Source: Pseudomonas sp. M30-35
GTDB lineage: Bacteria; Pseudomonadota; Gammaproteobacteria; Pseudomonadales; Pseudomonadaceae
Direction of reading: 5' to 3'
Length of the DNA: 64,000 nt
Assembly: GCF_002163625.1 (NCBI RefSeq)
Contig: NZ_CP020892.1
Span: forward strand, 434,001-498,000
Below the pieces are notes generated by a model. That model was given only the letters and a program-made list of their open reading frames with translations. It had not been told where the DNA came from and ran no database searches. This document shows, in pieces, positions 19,179 to 27,627 of this stretch; position 1 is the stretch's first letter, and every line of letters starts with the position of its first letter. The position numbers were made by a program, and so were the translations under genes.

Positions 19179-19898
19179 TTAAAAATCGCCCCACAACTGC
19201 TGCGCGACACTCAGAGCCACCACCGGCGCCGTTTCGGTGCGCAACACCCTTGGGCCTAAACGCGCAGCATGAAAACCCTGTTCTTTGGCCTGCTCGACCT
19301 CGGCGTCATTCAAGCCGCCTTCAGGCCCGATCAAAAAGGCCAGCGAGCGGGGCTTGGCATGGCTCTCCAGTGGTTCGGCAACCGGGTGCAGCACCAGTTT
19401 CAACTCGCTGTCTATCTGCGCTAGCCAATCTTTCAAGCTGATCGGTGGATGAATCACCGGCACCACTGAGCGGCCACATTGCTCACAGGCGCTAACCGCC
19501 ACCTGACGCCAATGCGCCATGCGTTTATCTGCACGTTCATCTTTAAGTCTGACTTCACAGCGTTCGCTGACGATCGGACTGATCTCGGTTGCACCCAGCT
19601 CTGTGGCTTTTTGAATCGCCCAATCCATTCGCTCGCCACGCGACAAACCCTGACCGAGATGAATGCTCAGGGGCGATTCCGGTTGCCCGGCGATACATTC
19701 GCGCAGATCAACGCTGACGGTCTTTTTGCCAACTTCAACCAGCTCGCCAAGAAACTCGTTGCCGCTGCCATCAAACAACTGCACCGCATCGCCGACGCTA
19801 TGGCGCAGCACGCGGCTGATGTAATGAGCCTGCGCCTCAGGCAACGGGTGCTGGCCAATGGAGAGCGGGGCATCGATAAAAAAACGAGATAGGCGCAT
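19179..19898 (-). CDS. rsmE: 16S rRNA (uracil1498-N3)-methyltransferase RsmE
   Basis: A 239-residue SPOUT-class methyltransferase (MRLSRFFIDAPLSIGQ). The C-terminal knot carries the SAM-binding segment LAFLIGPEGGLNDAEVEQAK and LGPRVLRTETAPVVALS. The N-terminal PUA-like part includes HYISRVLRHSVGD. The enzyme methylates U1498 in the decoding region of the 30S subunit. The ATG at 19898 is chosen; the two-codon longer reading would need a TTG. In P. aeruginosa the ortholog also lies between chp genes and bioA. Confidence 0.95.
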   Translation of the reverse strand: MRLSRFFIDAPLSIGQHPLPEAQAHYISRVLRHSVGDAVQLFDGSGNEFLGELVEVGKKTVSVDLRECIAGQPESPLSIHLGQGLSRGERMDWAIQKATELGATEISPIVSERCEVRLKDERADKRMAHWRQVAVSACEQCGRSVVPVIHPPISLKDWLAQIDSELKLVLHPVAEPLESHAKPRSLAFLIGPEGGLNDAEVEQAKEQGFHAARLGPRVLRTETAPVVALSVAQQLWGDF

Positions 19899-20076
19899 GG
19901 GCAAACTATTAACTGAATACAGGGAAGCGCAGTTTAGCGTGTTTGAAGCCCGCGTTGTGTGTGAGCACCGGTATGGTGTTGAGTCGCATTGCAGACGTTT
20001 GCAGCGGTCGATATGGACGGCCGCCGGACTTTCGTATTAGGGTCAAACGCGTTGATGGGATACAAAGGAGTACGTC

Positions 20077-20520
20077 ATGGAAAAAACAATCAGACTTGCC
20101 GGCCAAGCCGATATCAATGCTATTTTTGATATTCGAACAAGCGTTCAGGAAAACCACTTGTCCCATAGTCAGTTAGCGGAAATGGGTATTACTCCCGAGA
20201 CTATCAGACAGGCAATTTTAGAGGCCCCGTGCGCTTGGGTCGCTGAGGTCGATGGTGTCCCTGTAGGTTTTTCCATGGTTGATGTTGAGGATGGCTGCGT
20301 ATTTGCCGCCTTCGTTCTCCCTGAGTTCGAGGGGCACGGATTGGGTCGCAGTCTGATGGAGAGAGCAGAGGCTTTCCTATTTCAACACCACCAGACGATA
20401 TGGCTAGAAACCGCTGGAGCAAGTCGTGCGAGTGGCTTTTATCGAAGCCTTGGCTGGCAGCCCGTGGAGAATTTACCGGAAGGTGATATTCGCTTTGAAA
20501 AATGCCTGAATAATAACTAA
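20077..20520 (+). CDS. GNAT family N-acetyltransferase
   Basis: A single-domain acetyl-CoA-dependent transferase of 147 residues. The acetyl-CoA loop is in LPEFEGHGLGRSLMERAEAF (the Q/RxxGxG/A-type motif), preceded by the beta strands GVPVGFSMVDVEDGCVFAAF; the C-terminal ASGFYRSLGWQPV is typical of the fold. AAAGGAG lies 8 bases before the ATG. Substrate unknown. It is not part of the conserved rsmE-bioA neighbourhood I recall and probably arrived with the two acyltransferase genes downstream. Confidence 0.85.
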   Translation: MEKTIRLAGQADINAIFDIRTSVQENHLSHSQLAEMGITPETIRQAILEAPCAWVAEVDGVPVGFSMVDVEDGCVFAAFVLPEFEGHGLGRSLMERAEAFLFQHHQTIWLETAGASRASGFYRSLGWQPVENLPEGDIRFEKCLNNN

Positions 20521-20567
20521 GCAATGCGCCAGCTAGGCGCTTACAAACAACGAACATGTTCTTAGGG

Positions 20568-20614
20568 GACAGACCACGTTTTCGCTGGATGCGTATAAAC
20601 AAATGGGGTCTGTC
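20568..20614. repeat. Short inverted repeat 3' of the first acyltransferase (REP-like)
   Basis: GACAGACC (20568-20575) and GGTCTGTC (20607-20614) form an imperfect stem around GTTTTCGCTGGATGCGTATA. A related copy, with one mismatch in the second arm, lies at 21356-21396 after the second acyltransferase gene. The unit is therefore part of the tandem duplication. A role as terminator or REP-like element is inferred only. Confidence 0.5.
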
Positions 20615-20622
20615 ATTAGCTC

Positions 20623-21309
20623 TTAAGTTGCTTGGCGACGGTTTCGAGCGTACTCAAGGAAGCCCTCGACATCTTCAGAGCATAGTTGCTCGACAACACT
20701 AGCCACTTCCTCTTTCGGCCAGTCCCACCATTGGCTGGCTAAGAGTGCATCACGTGTTGGTTGATCAAAACGCCAGCCGATAACCCGGGCAGGATTTCCC
20801 GCGACAATCGAGAAGGGTTCGACATCCTTGCAAACCATTGCTCCAGCCGCCACGACAGCCCCGTGGCCAATGGTAACCCCCGATAAAATTGTGCATTGGG
20901 TGCATAACCAAACATCGCTGCCGATAAGCACATCGCCCCGTGACTCTTCGTAATCCTCGATGTGACGAGCTTGTTTCAACATGGCTGGGAAGGGATAGGT
21001 GGTGACCCAGTCAGTCCGATGATTACCGCCAAGTAGAATCAGAACCCCTTTGGCGATTGAGCAGTAAGCGCCAATTTTGAGTGTCGTACCTTCGCGAACG
21101 TACTTGACGTCAGGCATTCCATAGCTGCCGGTGCCATATTCATAGTGCGGGTAACGGCGCTTGAAATGTTCTTTGCCTCGATCAAATTCGGGCACACGTC
21201 CAAGGATACGTTTAAGCCGTTTTCTCTTTGCGCCAGGGCTTGCAACGCCTATGTACAACAGCACCACTATCAGCGCGCTAGCCGATAGGACTAATGACAC
21301 CCACTCCAT
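20623..21309 (-). CDS. Membrane-anchored left-handed beta-helix acyltransferase (copy 1)
   Basis: A 228-residue protein with an N-terminal hydrophobic helix (residues 3-23, MEWVSLVLSASALIVVLLYI) followed by a basic patch and a hexapeptide-repeat acyltransferase of the CatB/WcaF type. Seen are GAYCSIAKGVLILLGGNHRT, IGSDVWLCTQCTILSGVTIG, and the terminal AGNPARVIGWRF. His in GGNHRTD fits the catalytic His of this family. GGAG lies 8 bases before the ATG. The acceptor is unknown; polysaccharide or antibiotic acetylation are family possibilities. The membrane anchor is unusual for the fold. It is a tandem paralog of the next gene. Confidence 0.85.
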   Translation of the reverse strand: MEWVSLVLSASALIVVLLYIGVASPGAKRKRLKRILGRVPEFDRGKEHFKRRYPHYEYGTGSYGMPDVKYVREGTTLKIGAYCSIAKGVLILLGGNHRTDWVTTYPFPAMLKQARHIEDYEESRGDVLIGSDVWLCTQCTILSGVTIGHGAVVAAGAMVCKDVEPFSIVAGNPARVIGWRFDQPTRDALLASQWWDWPKEEVASVVEQLCSEDVEGFLEYARNRRQAT

Positions 21310-21404
21310 GTTTCACTCTCCATTTCCATATTTGGTACAAACACCAACAAAAACTGACAGACCACGCTTTCGCTGGATGCGTATATGGGATCTGTCATTC
21401 GCTA

Positions 21405-22091
21405 TTAAGTTGCTTGGCGACGGTTTCGAGCGTACTCAAGGAAACCCACAATATCGTCAGAGCACAGTTGCTCGACAACACTCGCAACTTCTTCTTTTGG
21501 CCAGTGCCACCAATTCGTCGCAACCAGCGCTTCGCGTGTTGGCTCATCAAAACGCCAGCCGATTACCCGAGCAGGATTTCCCGCAACAATAGAGTAGGGT
21601 GCGACATCCCGATTAACCAGTGATCCAGCAGCCACCACGGCACCGTGACCGATGGTGACTCCCGATAAAATGGTGCTGTTGGTACATAGCCAAACATCGC
21701 TTCCGATTATCACATCGCCCCGTGATCCGTCGTAGCCCTTGATGTGACTCGCTTCTTTCAACTTGGCCGGGAAAGGGTAGGTGGTGATCCAGTCAGTACG
21801 ATGATTACCTCCAAGTACGATCAGCACGCCATTGGCGATTGAACAGTAAGCGCCAATTTTGAGTGTCGTGCCTTCGCGGAAATCCTTTACGTTAGGCATT
21901 CCATAGCTGCCGGTGCCATATTCATAGCGCGGGTAGCGACGTTTGAAATGTTCCTGACCCCGATCAAGTTCGGGCACTTGCTCAAGGATACGTTTAAGCC
22001 GCTTTCTCTTTGCGCCAGGGCTTGCAACACCTATATACACCAGCACTACGATCAGCGCGCTCGCTGACAACACCAACGATACCCACTCCAT
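21405..22091 (-). CDS. Membrane-anchored left-handed beta-helix acyltransferase (copy 2)
   Basis: A 228-residue paralog of the preceding gene with the same N-terminal anchor, the same GGNHRTDW catalytic region and the same C-terminus (FLEYARNRRQAT). I place the start at 22091 (MEWVSLV), which aligns with copy 1 and has GGGAG upstream. An in-frame ATG at 22145 adds 18 residues unlike copy 1. Differences from copy 1 concentrate in residues 36-75 and 115-150, the latter overlapping the hexapeptide coil that shapes the acceptor site. The two may act on different substrates, which I infer only. Confidence 0.83.
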   Translation of the reverse strand: MEWVSLVLSASALIVVLVYIGVASPGAKRKRLKRILEQVPELDRGQEHFKRRYPRYEYGTGSYGMPNVKDFREGTTLKIGAYCSIANGVLIVLGGNHRTDWITTYPFPAKLKEASHIKGYDGSRGDVIIGSDVWLCTNSTILSGVTIGHGAVVAAGSLVNRDVAPYSIVAGNPARVIGWRFDEPTREALVATNWWHWPKEEVASVVEQLCSDDIVGFLEYARNRRQAT

Positions 22092-22302
22092 TTCCCACTC
22101 CCCCCAAAGCCACGCTGGGTCCTCGTAGTTGATTTTAGTGGTCAACTAATCTCGAACACGGATTTCAATTTTTTATTAGTTTTCACCGGCTCATTAGCTT
22201 CCAGTCCCATGATCTAAAGACATGGCAGCTAATGGCCGATCATAAATATTTATTGGCTGAGCTTAACCCTGCTTTGTGATCCGGCTTGCAAAACCGTAAC
22301 GC

Positions 22303-23709
22303 TTAACCCGGGTCACGAAAGCCCGGATAGTTGCTATTACCCTGGGCCACGCTGACCGACGTGCGGGTGGCAATATCAATCCCCTCGCTGGCGACTTCTG
22401 CCAGAAAGTCGATCTGCTCAGGGGTGATCACATACGGCGGCAGAAAGTACACCACGCTCCCCAGTGGGCGCAGCAGCGCGCCGCGGTCCAGGGCGTGCTG
22501 ATAGACCTTTAAGCCGCGCCGTTCTTGCCACGGGTAAGGCGTTTTGCTGGTTTTGTCTGCGACCATTTCGATTGCCAAGGCCATGCCTGTTTGGCGGACT
22601 TCGGCAACATGCGGGTGGTCGACCAGGTGAGCTGTGGCGTCGTGCATGCGTTTGCTCAGTGCGCGGTTGGCTTCGATAACATTGTCTTGCTCGAAGATAT
22701 CCAGTGTCGCCAACGCCGCTGCGCAAGCCAGCGGATTGCCGGTGTAGCTGTGCGAGTGCAAAAACGCGCGCAAGGTTGAATAGTCGTCGTAGAACGCTTG
22801 GTAAATAGTGTCGGTGGTTAAGCAGGCGGCAAGCGGTAAGTAGCCTCCAGTCAGTGCTTTGGACAGGCACAGGAAGTCCGGGCGAATCCAGGCTTGTTCG
22901 CAGGCGAACATGGTGCCGGTGCGGCCGAAACCGACTGCAATCTCATCCAGAATCAGGTGCACGCCATAGCGGTCACAGGCTTCACGCAACAGTGTCAGGT
23001 AAATCGGATGGTACATGCGCATACCGCCTGCGCCTTGGATCAGCGGTTCAACGATGACGGCTGAAACTTCGTGATGATGCTCGGCAAGTGTTTGTTCCAT
23101 GTGGTTGAACATTAGCCGCGAATGTTCTTCCCAGCTCACGCCTTCCGGGCGGTTGTAGCAGTCCGGGCTTGGTACTTTGATCGTGTCGAGGAGCAGGGCT
23201 TTATAGGTGTCGGTGAACAACGCGACATCGCCAACCGACATCGCCGCGACTGTCTCACCATGGTAGCTATTGCTCAGGGTGACGAAGCGTTTTTTCTCTG
23301 GCTGGCCGATGTTGAGCCAGTAGTGGAAGCTCATCTTCAAGGCGATTTCGATGCACGATGAGCCATTGTCCGCATAAAACACCCGGTCGAGTCCGTCCGG
23401 GGTCAGCTTGACCAGGCGTTCTGATAGCTCGATGACGGGTTGATGGCTGCAACCGGCGAGGATGACATGTTCCAGTTGATCGACCTGATCCTTGATGCGC
23501 TGATTGATTCGCGGGTTGCAGTGACCGAAGACATTGACCCACCACGAGCTGACCGCATCGAGATAACGCTTGCCGTCGAAGTCCTCAAGCCACACACCTT
23601 CGCCGCGTTTGATGGGCACTAGAGGGAGCTGTTCGTGGTCTTTCATTTGTGTGCAAGGGTGCCAAACCACAGCGAGGTCGCGCTGCATCCACTGGTTATT
23701 CAAACTCAT
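22303..23709 (-). CDS. bioA: Adenosylmethionine-8-amino-7-oxononanoate aminotransferase
   Basis: A class III PLP-dependent aminotransferase, 468 residues from ATG 23709 (MSLNNQWMQRDLAVVW). It makes 7,8-diaminononanoate in biotin synthesis using SAM as amino donor. Visible are HPCTQMKDHE near the N-terminus, the LILDEIAVGFGRTG segment and the PLP lysine in LCLSKALTGGYLPL. Length is slightly over the usual 425-450. No other bio genes are adjacent, which is normal for Pseudomonas where bioA is detached from bioBFHCD. No BirA-type operator was recognised upstream. Confidence 0.95.
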   Translation of the reverse strand: MSLNNQWMQRDLAVVWHPCTQMKDHEQLPLVPIKRGEGVWLEDFDGKRYLDAVSSWWVNVFGHCNPRINQRIKDQVDQLEHVILAGCSHQPVIELSERLVKLTPDGLDRVFYADNGSSCIEIALKMSFHYWLNIGQPEKKRFVTLSNSYHGETVAAMSVGDVALFTDTYKALLLDTIKVPSPDCYNRPEGVSWEEHSRLMFNHMEQTLAEHHHEVSAVIVEPLIQGAGGMRMYHPIYLTLLREACDRYGVHLILDEIAVGFGRTGTMFACEQAWIRPDFLCLSKALTGGYLPLAACLTTDTIYQAFYDDYSTLRAFLHSHSYTGNPLACAAALATLDIFEQDNVIEANRALSKRMHDATAHLVDHPHVAEVRQTGMALAIEMVADKTSKTPYPWQERRGLKVYQHALDRGALLRPLGSVVYFLPPYVITPEQIDFLAEVASEGIDIATRTSVSVAQGNSNYPGFRDPG

Positions 23710-24028
23710 AGGGGACTCCAAATCTTTGCACACAGCCTATCAGATGCGAATGCTGGGCTTCTGAGCAATTAGTGATTGAGTTTCAAGCCATCGGTCTTGT
23801 TAGGTAGATGGGACGGCAGTCGTGGGTTGTTGGGTCACTGATGGTTGTTGCTGTAACAATGGTCGGTAAATATGCTCTAGATACAAATAAATACTCTGTA
23901 AAGCCTGTAGCCCTTTGTTAGTTATCGTATTTCCCGATATTTCAAAGCGAAAATTTACGCTTTATATCGATAGTTTTGTTGCTAATCTTGGCTCAACTTG
24001 AAAGTCATAATTTTTGTGGAACATATTG
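23710..24028. other. Intergenic region bioA / cytochrome b561
   Basis: A 319-base AT-rich stretch between divergent genes. The only structure I see is an interrupted dyad: GATAT (23936-23940) and AAAGCG (23944-23949), mirrored by CGCTTT (23958-23963) and ATATC (23964-23968). It lies 60 bases upstream of the b561 start and could be an operator. No promoter pair or small gene was convincing. Confidence 0.4.
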
Positions 24029-24577
24029 ATGCAGTGGCGCAACTCTCCCTCACGTTACGGCGTGATTAGTATTTCGATGCACTGGCTGGTGGCCGTGGTG
24101 GTATTTGGCTTGTTTGGTCTTGGTGTCTGGATGGTCGAGCTTGATTACTACAGCAGCGTTTACACCGATGCTCCGATGATCCATAAAGGCATCGGTATTT
24201 TGCTGTTTATAGCCATGCTCCTGCGAGTGTGCTGGCGTTGGATCAGCCCGCCGCCGGGACACCTACAAAGTCATGGTCGTGTGACTCAGCTGGCCACTAA
24301 ATTGGGCCACGCATTCCTGTATATCGGTTTGTTTGTGTTGATGATTGCCGGTTACCTGATTTCAACTGCAGACGGTCGTGGTATCAGTGTCTTTGGCTTG
24401 TTTGAAGTGCCGGCGACCCTTACCGGCATTCCTGATCAGGAAGATATTGCAGGTTTGGTGCACGAATACCTGGCCTGGACGATCGTTATTTTTGCGGGGC
24501 TGCATGGTTTGGCTGCGCTCAAGCACCATTTTATTGATCGTGACAGCACGCTAAAACGCATGCTTGGCCGCGAATAA
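24029..24577 (+). CDS. Cytochrome b561 family protein
   Basis: A 182-residue inner-membrane di-heme b-type cytochrome of the bacterial CybB type. Four membrane helices are visible, with candidate heme-ligand histidines in ISMHWLVAVVV, MIHKGIGILL, LGHAFLYIG and FAGLHGLAALKHHF. CybB-type proteins pass electrons between quinol and other acceptors, including superoxide in E. coli. The ATG at 24029 is used; an in-frame TTG at 24014 is less likely. It directly precedes a YceI gene, a common pairing of uncertain meaning, perhaps involving isoprenoid quinones. Confidence 0.92.
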   Translation: MQWRNSPSRYGVISISMHWLVAVVVFGLFGLGVWMVELDYYSSVYTDAPMIHKGIGILLFIAMLLRVCWRWISPPPGHLQSHGRVTQLATKLGHAFLYIGLFVLMIAGYLISTADGRGISVFGLFEVPATLTGIPDQEDIAGLVHEYLAWTIVIFAGLHGLAALKHHFIDRDSTLKRMLGRE

Positions 24578-24665
24578 ATTTTAGTTGTTGAATCGCGTGG
24601 ACAGTCTGCGCACCCCTGAAACGTTGCAATATGATTTTGCAAGATTACTTTGGAAGGAAGACTCT

Positions 24666-25244
24666 ATGTTGAAGAAAACGCTTGCCGCACTCGCGCTAGG
24701 CACTGCTTTGATCGGTGCGGGTCAGGCTTCTGCTGCTGATTACGTGATCGACACAAAAGGCCAGCACGCCTTTGTTAATTTCAAGATTAACCATTTGGGT
24801 TACAGCTGGTTGTACGGCACCTTTAAAGAATTCGATGGCAGCTTCAGCTACGACGCCAAGACGCCAGAAGCCAGCAAAGTTAAAGTAACCCTGCAGACCG
24901 AGAGCGTTGACACCAACCATGCTGAGCGCGATAAGCACATCCGCAGTGGTGACTTCCTTAACGTCAGCAAAAACCCAACAGCCACCTTCGAATCGACTTC
25001 GGTTAAATCGACTGGCGACGGTGCAGCTGATGTTACCGGCAACCTGACCCTTAACGGTGTGACCAAGCCTGTTGTTGTTAAGGCCAAGTTCGTCGGTGAA
25101 GGTGATGACCCGTGGGGCGGCTACCGCGCTGGCTTTGAAGGCACCACCACGATCAAGCTGAAAGACTTCAACATCGAAAAAGACCTCGGTCCTGCGGCGC
25201 AGGAAGTTGAGTTGATCATTTCGTTTGAAGGTGTTCGTCAGTAA
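24666..25244 (+). CDS. YceI family periplasmic protein
   Basis: A 192-residue exported protein. The signal peptide ([19 protein letters not shown], cleavage after QASA) is followed by a lipocalin-like YceI barrel beginning [20 protein letters not shown]; the family binds polyisoprenoids. Conserved patches include [14 protein letters not shown] and [19 protein letters not shown] lies before the ATG. The position matches PA0423, known as PasP in P. aeruginosa, reported as a secreted protease. I regard the lipid-binding fold as the safer description. An intrinsic terminator follows. Confidence 0.93.
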   Translation: MLKKTLAALALGTALIGAGQASAADYVIDTKGQHAFVNFKINHLGYSWLYGTFKEFDGSFSYDAKTPEASKVKVTLQTESVDTNHAERDKHIRSGDFLNVSKNPTATFESTSVKSTGDGAADVTGNLTLNGVTKPVVVKAKFVGEGDDPWGGYRAGFEGTTTIKLKDFNIEKDLGPAAQEVELIISFEGVRQ

Positions 25245-25265
25245 TTACTGATTGATCATAAAAAA

Positions 25266-25290
25266 CGCCGACTTCAAGTCGGCGTTTTTT
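25266..25290 (+). terminator. Intrinsic terminator of the b561-yceI unit
   Basis: CGCCGAC and GTCGGCG pair around a TTCAA loop, followed by six T. It begins 22 bases after the yceI stop. The preceding A-run makes the structure symmetrical, so it may also work in the opposite direction. Confidence 0.92.
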
Positions 25291-25330
25291 ATGGGCGAAG
25301 AACACTCAATTCGCGGTGCGCAGATACAGC

Positions 25331-25353
25331 AACGCCGGCACTGGGCCGGCGTT
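25331..25353 (-). terminator. Hairpin 3' of rhlE2
   Basis: AACGCCGGC and GCCGGCGTT form a perfect 9-bp stem with an ACTGG loop, 23 bases after the rhlE2 stop. The T-tract on the minus strand is poor, so termination strength is uncertain. Confidence 0.6.
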
Positions 25354-25375
25354 GTTGTATGCAGCAGTTGCAGCC

Positions 25376-27262
25376 TTACTCGTCGCGGTTACGCGTTAGC
25401 AATGCTGGTTTCTCACTGCGTGGACGACTGCTCGGCAGTTGGTCCAGTTGCTCCGGTGTTGGGAACCGGTCAAGGCGCGAGCTTTTATGCATGATGACAG
25501 GCTGTTTGTCTGTCGTCTTGTTAGCCACTGGCTCGCTGCGTGGCAGCTCATCACGATTAAGTGAGGTGCTGCGCTCACGGTCACGTGGCGGGCGTGAACG
25601 GTTGGCTCCGGAGCCATTACGGCCCTGACCACCTTGACGCTTGCCTTGACCGCCGCTGTTGGGCTTGGCTGCACCGCCAGCAGCGCCACCGCTACGTGGG
25701 CCACGGCTCGGGTTGCGTGGTTGGCCTGATGTTGGCTGCGCAGCAGCTGCCGCAGGACGGCGTCCACGATTTTGCGACCTGTTCTGGTTCGGGCTGACGT
25801 AGTCAACGCGGTTACCAAAGTTATCAATTTCGTCGTCGCGGAACTCATCTGGCGCGCGGTCTGGGGGGAGTACCGGAATCGCAGCCGTGGCGGCTGGACG
25901 GTTACTGCGTTCGCCACGTGGCTTTGGCTTGCGGCCAGCACCTTCACGGCCGCCTTCGCGGCTACCGGCAGGCTTGGCTGCGCGACCGGTGTCTTTACCT
26001 TTGTCTTTACGACCGCCACCATGACGCTCACCATCAGGTGTAGCAGGGCGTGGCGCACGTTGTTGGCGCGGCTGACGTGGTTCGCGAACTTCAGGGCGCT
26101 CAGCTTCTACAGTGCTGGCGTCGAAGCCCATTACGTCGCCATCGGCAATCTTCTGCTTGGTCATGCGTTCGATGCCGCGCAGCAGTTTTTCTTCGTCTGG
26201 AGCTACCAGCGAGATCGCTTCACCGCTGCGACCTGCACGGCCAGTACGGCCAATGCGGTGTACGTAATCTTCTTCAACGTTTGGCAGCTCGAAGTTGACC
26301 ACGTGCGGCAGTTGGTCGATATCCAGACCGCGAGCGGCGATATCAGTGGCTACCAAAATGCGCACTTTGTTGGCTTTAAAATCAGCCAAGGCTTTGGTGC
26401 GAGCGTTCTGGCTCTTGTTGCCGTGAATCGCAACCGCTGGCAAGCCGCGCTTGTCGAGGTATTCAGCCAGGCGGTTGGCGCCGTGCTTGGTACGGGTGAA
26501 GACCAGTACTTGTTCCCACGCGCCGGCAGTAATCAAGTGAGCCAACAGCGCACGCTTGTGGCTCGCTTGCAGGCGGAATACGCGTTGCTCGATACGCTCG
26601 ACCGTGGTGTTCGGCGGCGTTACTTCGATGCGTTCCGGGTTATGCAGCAGCTTGCCAGCAAGGTCGGTAATATCTTTGGAGAAGGTCGCGGAGAACAGCA
26701 GGTTCTGGCGCTTGCTCGGAAGACGGGCGAGGACCTTCTTAACGTCATGGATAAAACCCATGTCGAGCATACGGTCGGCTTCGTCGAGTACTAAAATCTC
26801 GACGTGCGACAGGTCGATGCTGCCTTGGCCAGCAAGGTCAAGCAGGCGCCCCGGGCAGGCGACGAGAACGTCAACGCCCTTGGCGAGTGCCTGGACTTGC
26901 GGGTTCATGCCAACGCCGCCAAAAATGCAGGCGCTGACGAATTTCAAATCGCGGGCATACAGCTTAAAGCTGTCGTGCACCTGGGCGGCCAATTCACGGG
27001 TCGGTGTTAGCACCAGTACACGTGGTTGTCTTGGGCCGTGACGTTGTTCGCGGTCCGGGTGACCGTTAGGGAACAAACGTTCAAGGATTGGTAGGGCGAA
27101 ACCGCCTGTTTTACCCGTGCCAGTCTGTGCCGCTACCATCAGGTCGCGACCTTGCAACGCGGCGGGAATAGCCCGCTGTTGCACCGGAGTTGGCTGGGTG
27201 TAGCCGGCGGACTCGACCGCACGAACCAAAGCCTCGGAGAGACCGAGGGAAGCAAAGGACAT
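25376..27262 (-). CDS. rhlE2: ATP-dependent RNA helicase RhlE2
   Basis: A DEAD-box helicase of 628 residues. The RecA core (about residues 1-380) holds the Q-motif ([13 protein letters not shown]), [38 protein letters not shown] and [10 protein letters not shown]. The C-terminal 250 residues are a disordered basic tail rich in Gly, Arg, Pro and Asn, typical of long RhlE proteins and used for RNA binding. AGGA lies 7 bases before the ATG. The synteny (YceI then helicase) matches PA0428, named RhlE2, which affects RNA decay with RNase E. The mexAB-oprM genes that separate the two in P. aeruginosa are absent. Confidence 0.93.
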   Translation of the reverse strand: MSFASLGLSEALVRAVESAGYTQPTPVQQRAIPAALQGRDLMVAAQTGTGKTGGFALPILERLFPNGHPDREQRHGPRQPRVLVLTPTRELAAQVHDSFKLYARDLKFVSACIFGGVGMNPQVQALAKGVDVLVACPGRLLDLAGQGSIDLSHVEILVLDEADRMLDMGFIHDVKKVLARLPSKRQNLLFSATFSKDITDLAGKLLHNPERIEVTPPNTTVERIEQRVFRLQASHKRALLAHLITAGAWEQVLVFTRTKHGANRLAEYLDKRGLPAVAIHGNKSQNARTKALADFKANKVRILVATDIAARGLDIDQLPHVVNFELPNVEEDYVHRIGRTGRAGRSGEAISLVAPDEEKLLRGIERMTKQKIADGDVMGFDASTVEAERPEVREPRQPRQQRAPRPATPDGERHGGGRKDKGKDTGRAAKPAGSREGGREGAGRKPKPRGERSNRPAATAAIPVLPPDRAPDEFRDDEIDNFGNRVDYVSPNQNRSQNRGRRPAAAAAQPTSGQPRNPSRGPRSGGAAGGAAKPNSGGQGKRQGGQGRNGSGANRSRPPRDRERSTSLNRDELPRSEPVANKTTDKQPVIMHKSSRLDRFPTPEQLDQLPSSRPRSEKPALLTRNRDE

Positions 27263-27400
27263 GTGAAATCCTGTCTAGTGAGGGCGTAGCCCTATGATGT
27301 ATTGCCTGGCTTGAATCGCACGTGGGGCGCGCAATCCCGTCCGGTACTGCTGCCTCTGGGAGGGGCTAGCATCCGGGCGCAAGCCTGGCGGGAAGTCCCG

Positions 27401-27409
27401 AGTATAACA
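27401..27409 (-). promoter_or_regulatory. Extended -10 promoter candidate for rhlE2
   Basis: Read on the minus strand the sequence is TGTTATACT, an extended -10 element (TGn followed by TATACT). No good -35 hexamer lies 16-18 bases upstream, which extended -10 promoters tolerate. It would start rhlE2 transcription roughly 130 bases before the ATG. Confidence 0.5.
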
Positions 27410-27561
27410 GAGCTTGGCCGTTGCGCAGTAGTTGCCTGCTTAATGGCGCTGCATTTGCTGCATACGGGGTTTAATTAATAGCATTGTCTTGGGCATGCGC
27501 AGTGGTAATTAGTTCGCATAAACCAAGGATTTACTGAGCAATTGCTCGAAATATTGCTCAG

Positions 27562-27591
27562 TAGAGGCCTGTGTCGTTGCACAGGCCTCTA
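27562..27591 (-). terminator. Stem-loop 3' of metF
   Basis: TAGAGGCCTGTG and its complement CACAGGCCTCTA form a perfect 12-bp stem with a 6-base loop, 36 bases after the metF stop. The T-tract is weak (CTGAGCAATATTT on the minus strand). Termination or 3'-end protection of the ahcY-metF mRNA is likely. Confidence 0.75.
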
Positions 27592-27627
27592 GCTTTGGAG
27601 CTTATAACCGCGGCCCTAAAGTGCCGG

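Larger units (their letters stand above)
20569..22091. repeat. Tandem gene duplication, two copies offset by 782 bp
   Basis: The two acyltransferase genes are the same length and offset by exactly 782 bases from stop to start. The shared sequence runs past the stops into the 3' flank (ACAGACCACG at 20569 and 21357), where a 6-base indel changes the offset. About 37 of 228 residues differ by my count. The copies have therefore diverged for some time and are not an assembly artefact. Confidence 0.85.
27263..27627. other. Intergenic region metF / rhlE2 with long rhlE2 leader
   Basis: A 365-base noncoding gap. The left part (27263-27400) would be the rhlE2 5' leader, GC-rich and apparently able to fold; long leaders are common for DEAD-box helicase mRNAs, which are often autoregulated. 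A promoter candidate lies at about 27401-27410 and a metF terminator at 27562-27591. No ORF worth calling. Confidence 0.5.

Noticed and set aside
25772..26794. A 340-residue open frame antisense to rhlE2
   Set aside because: It mirrors a conserved helicase core and has no recognisable protein features.
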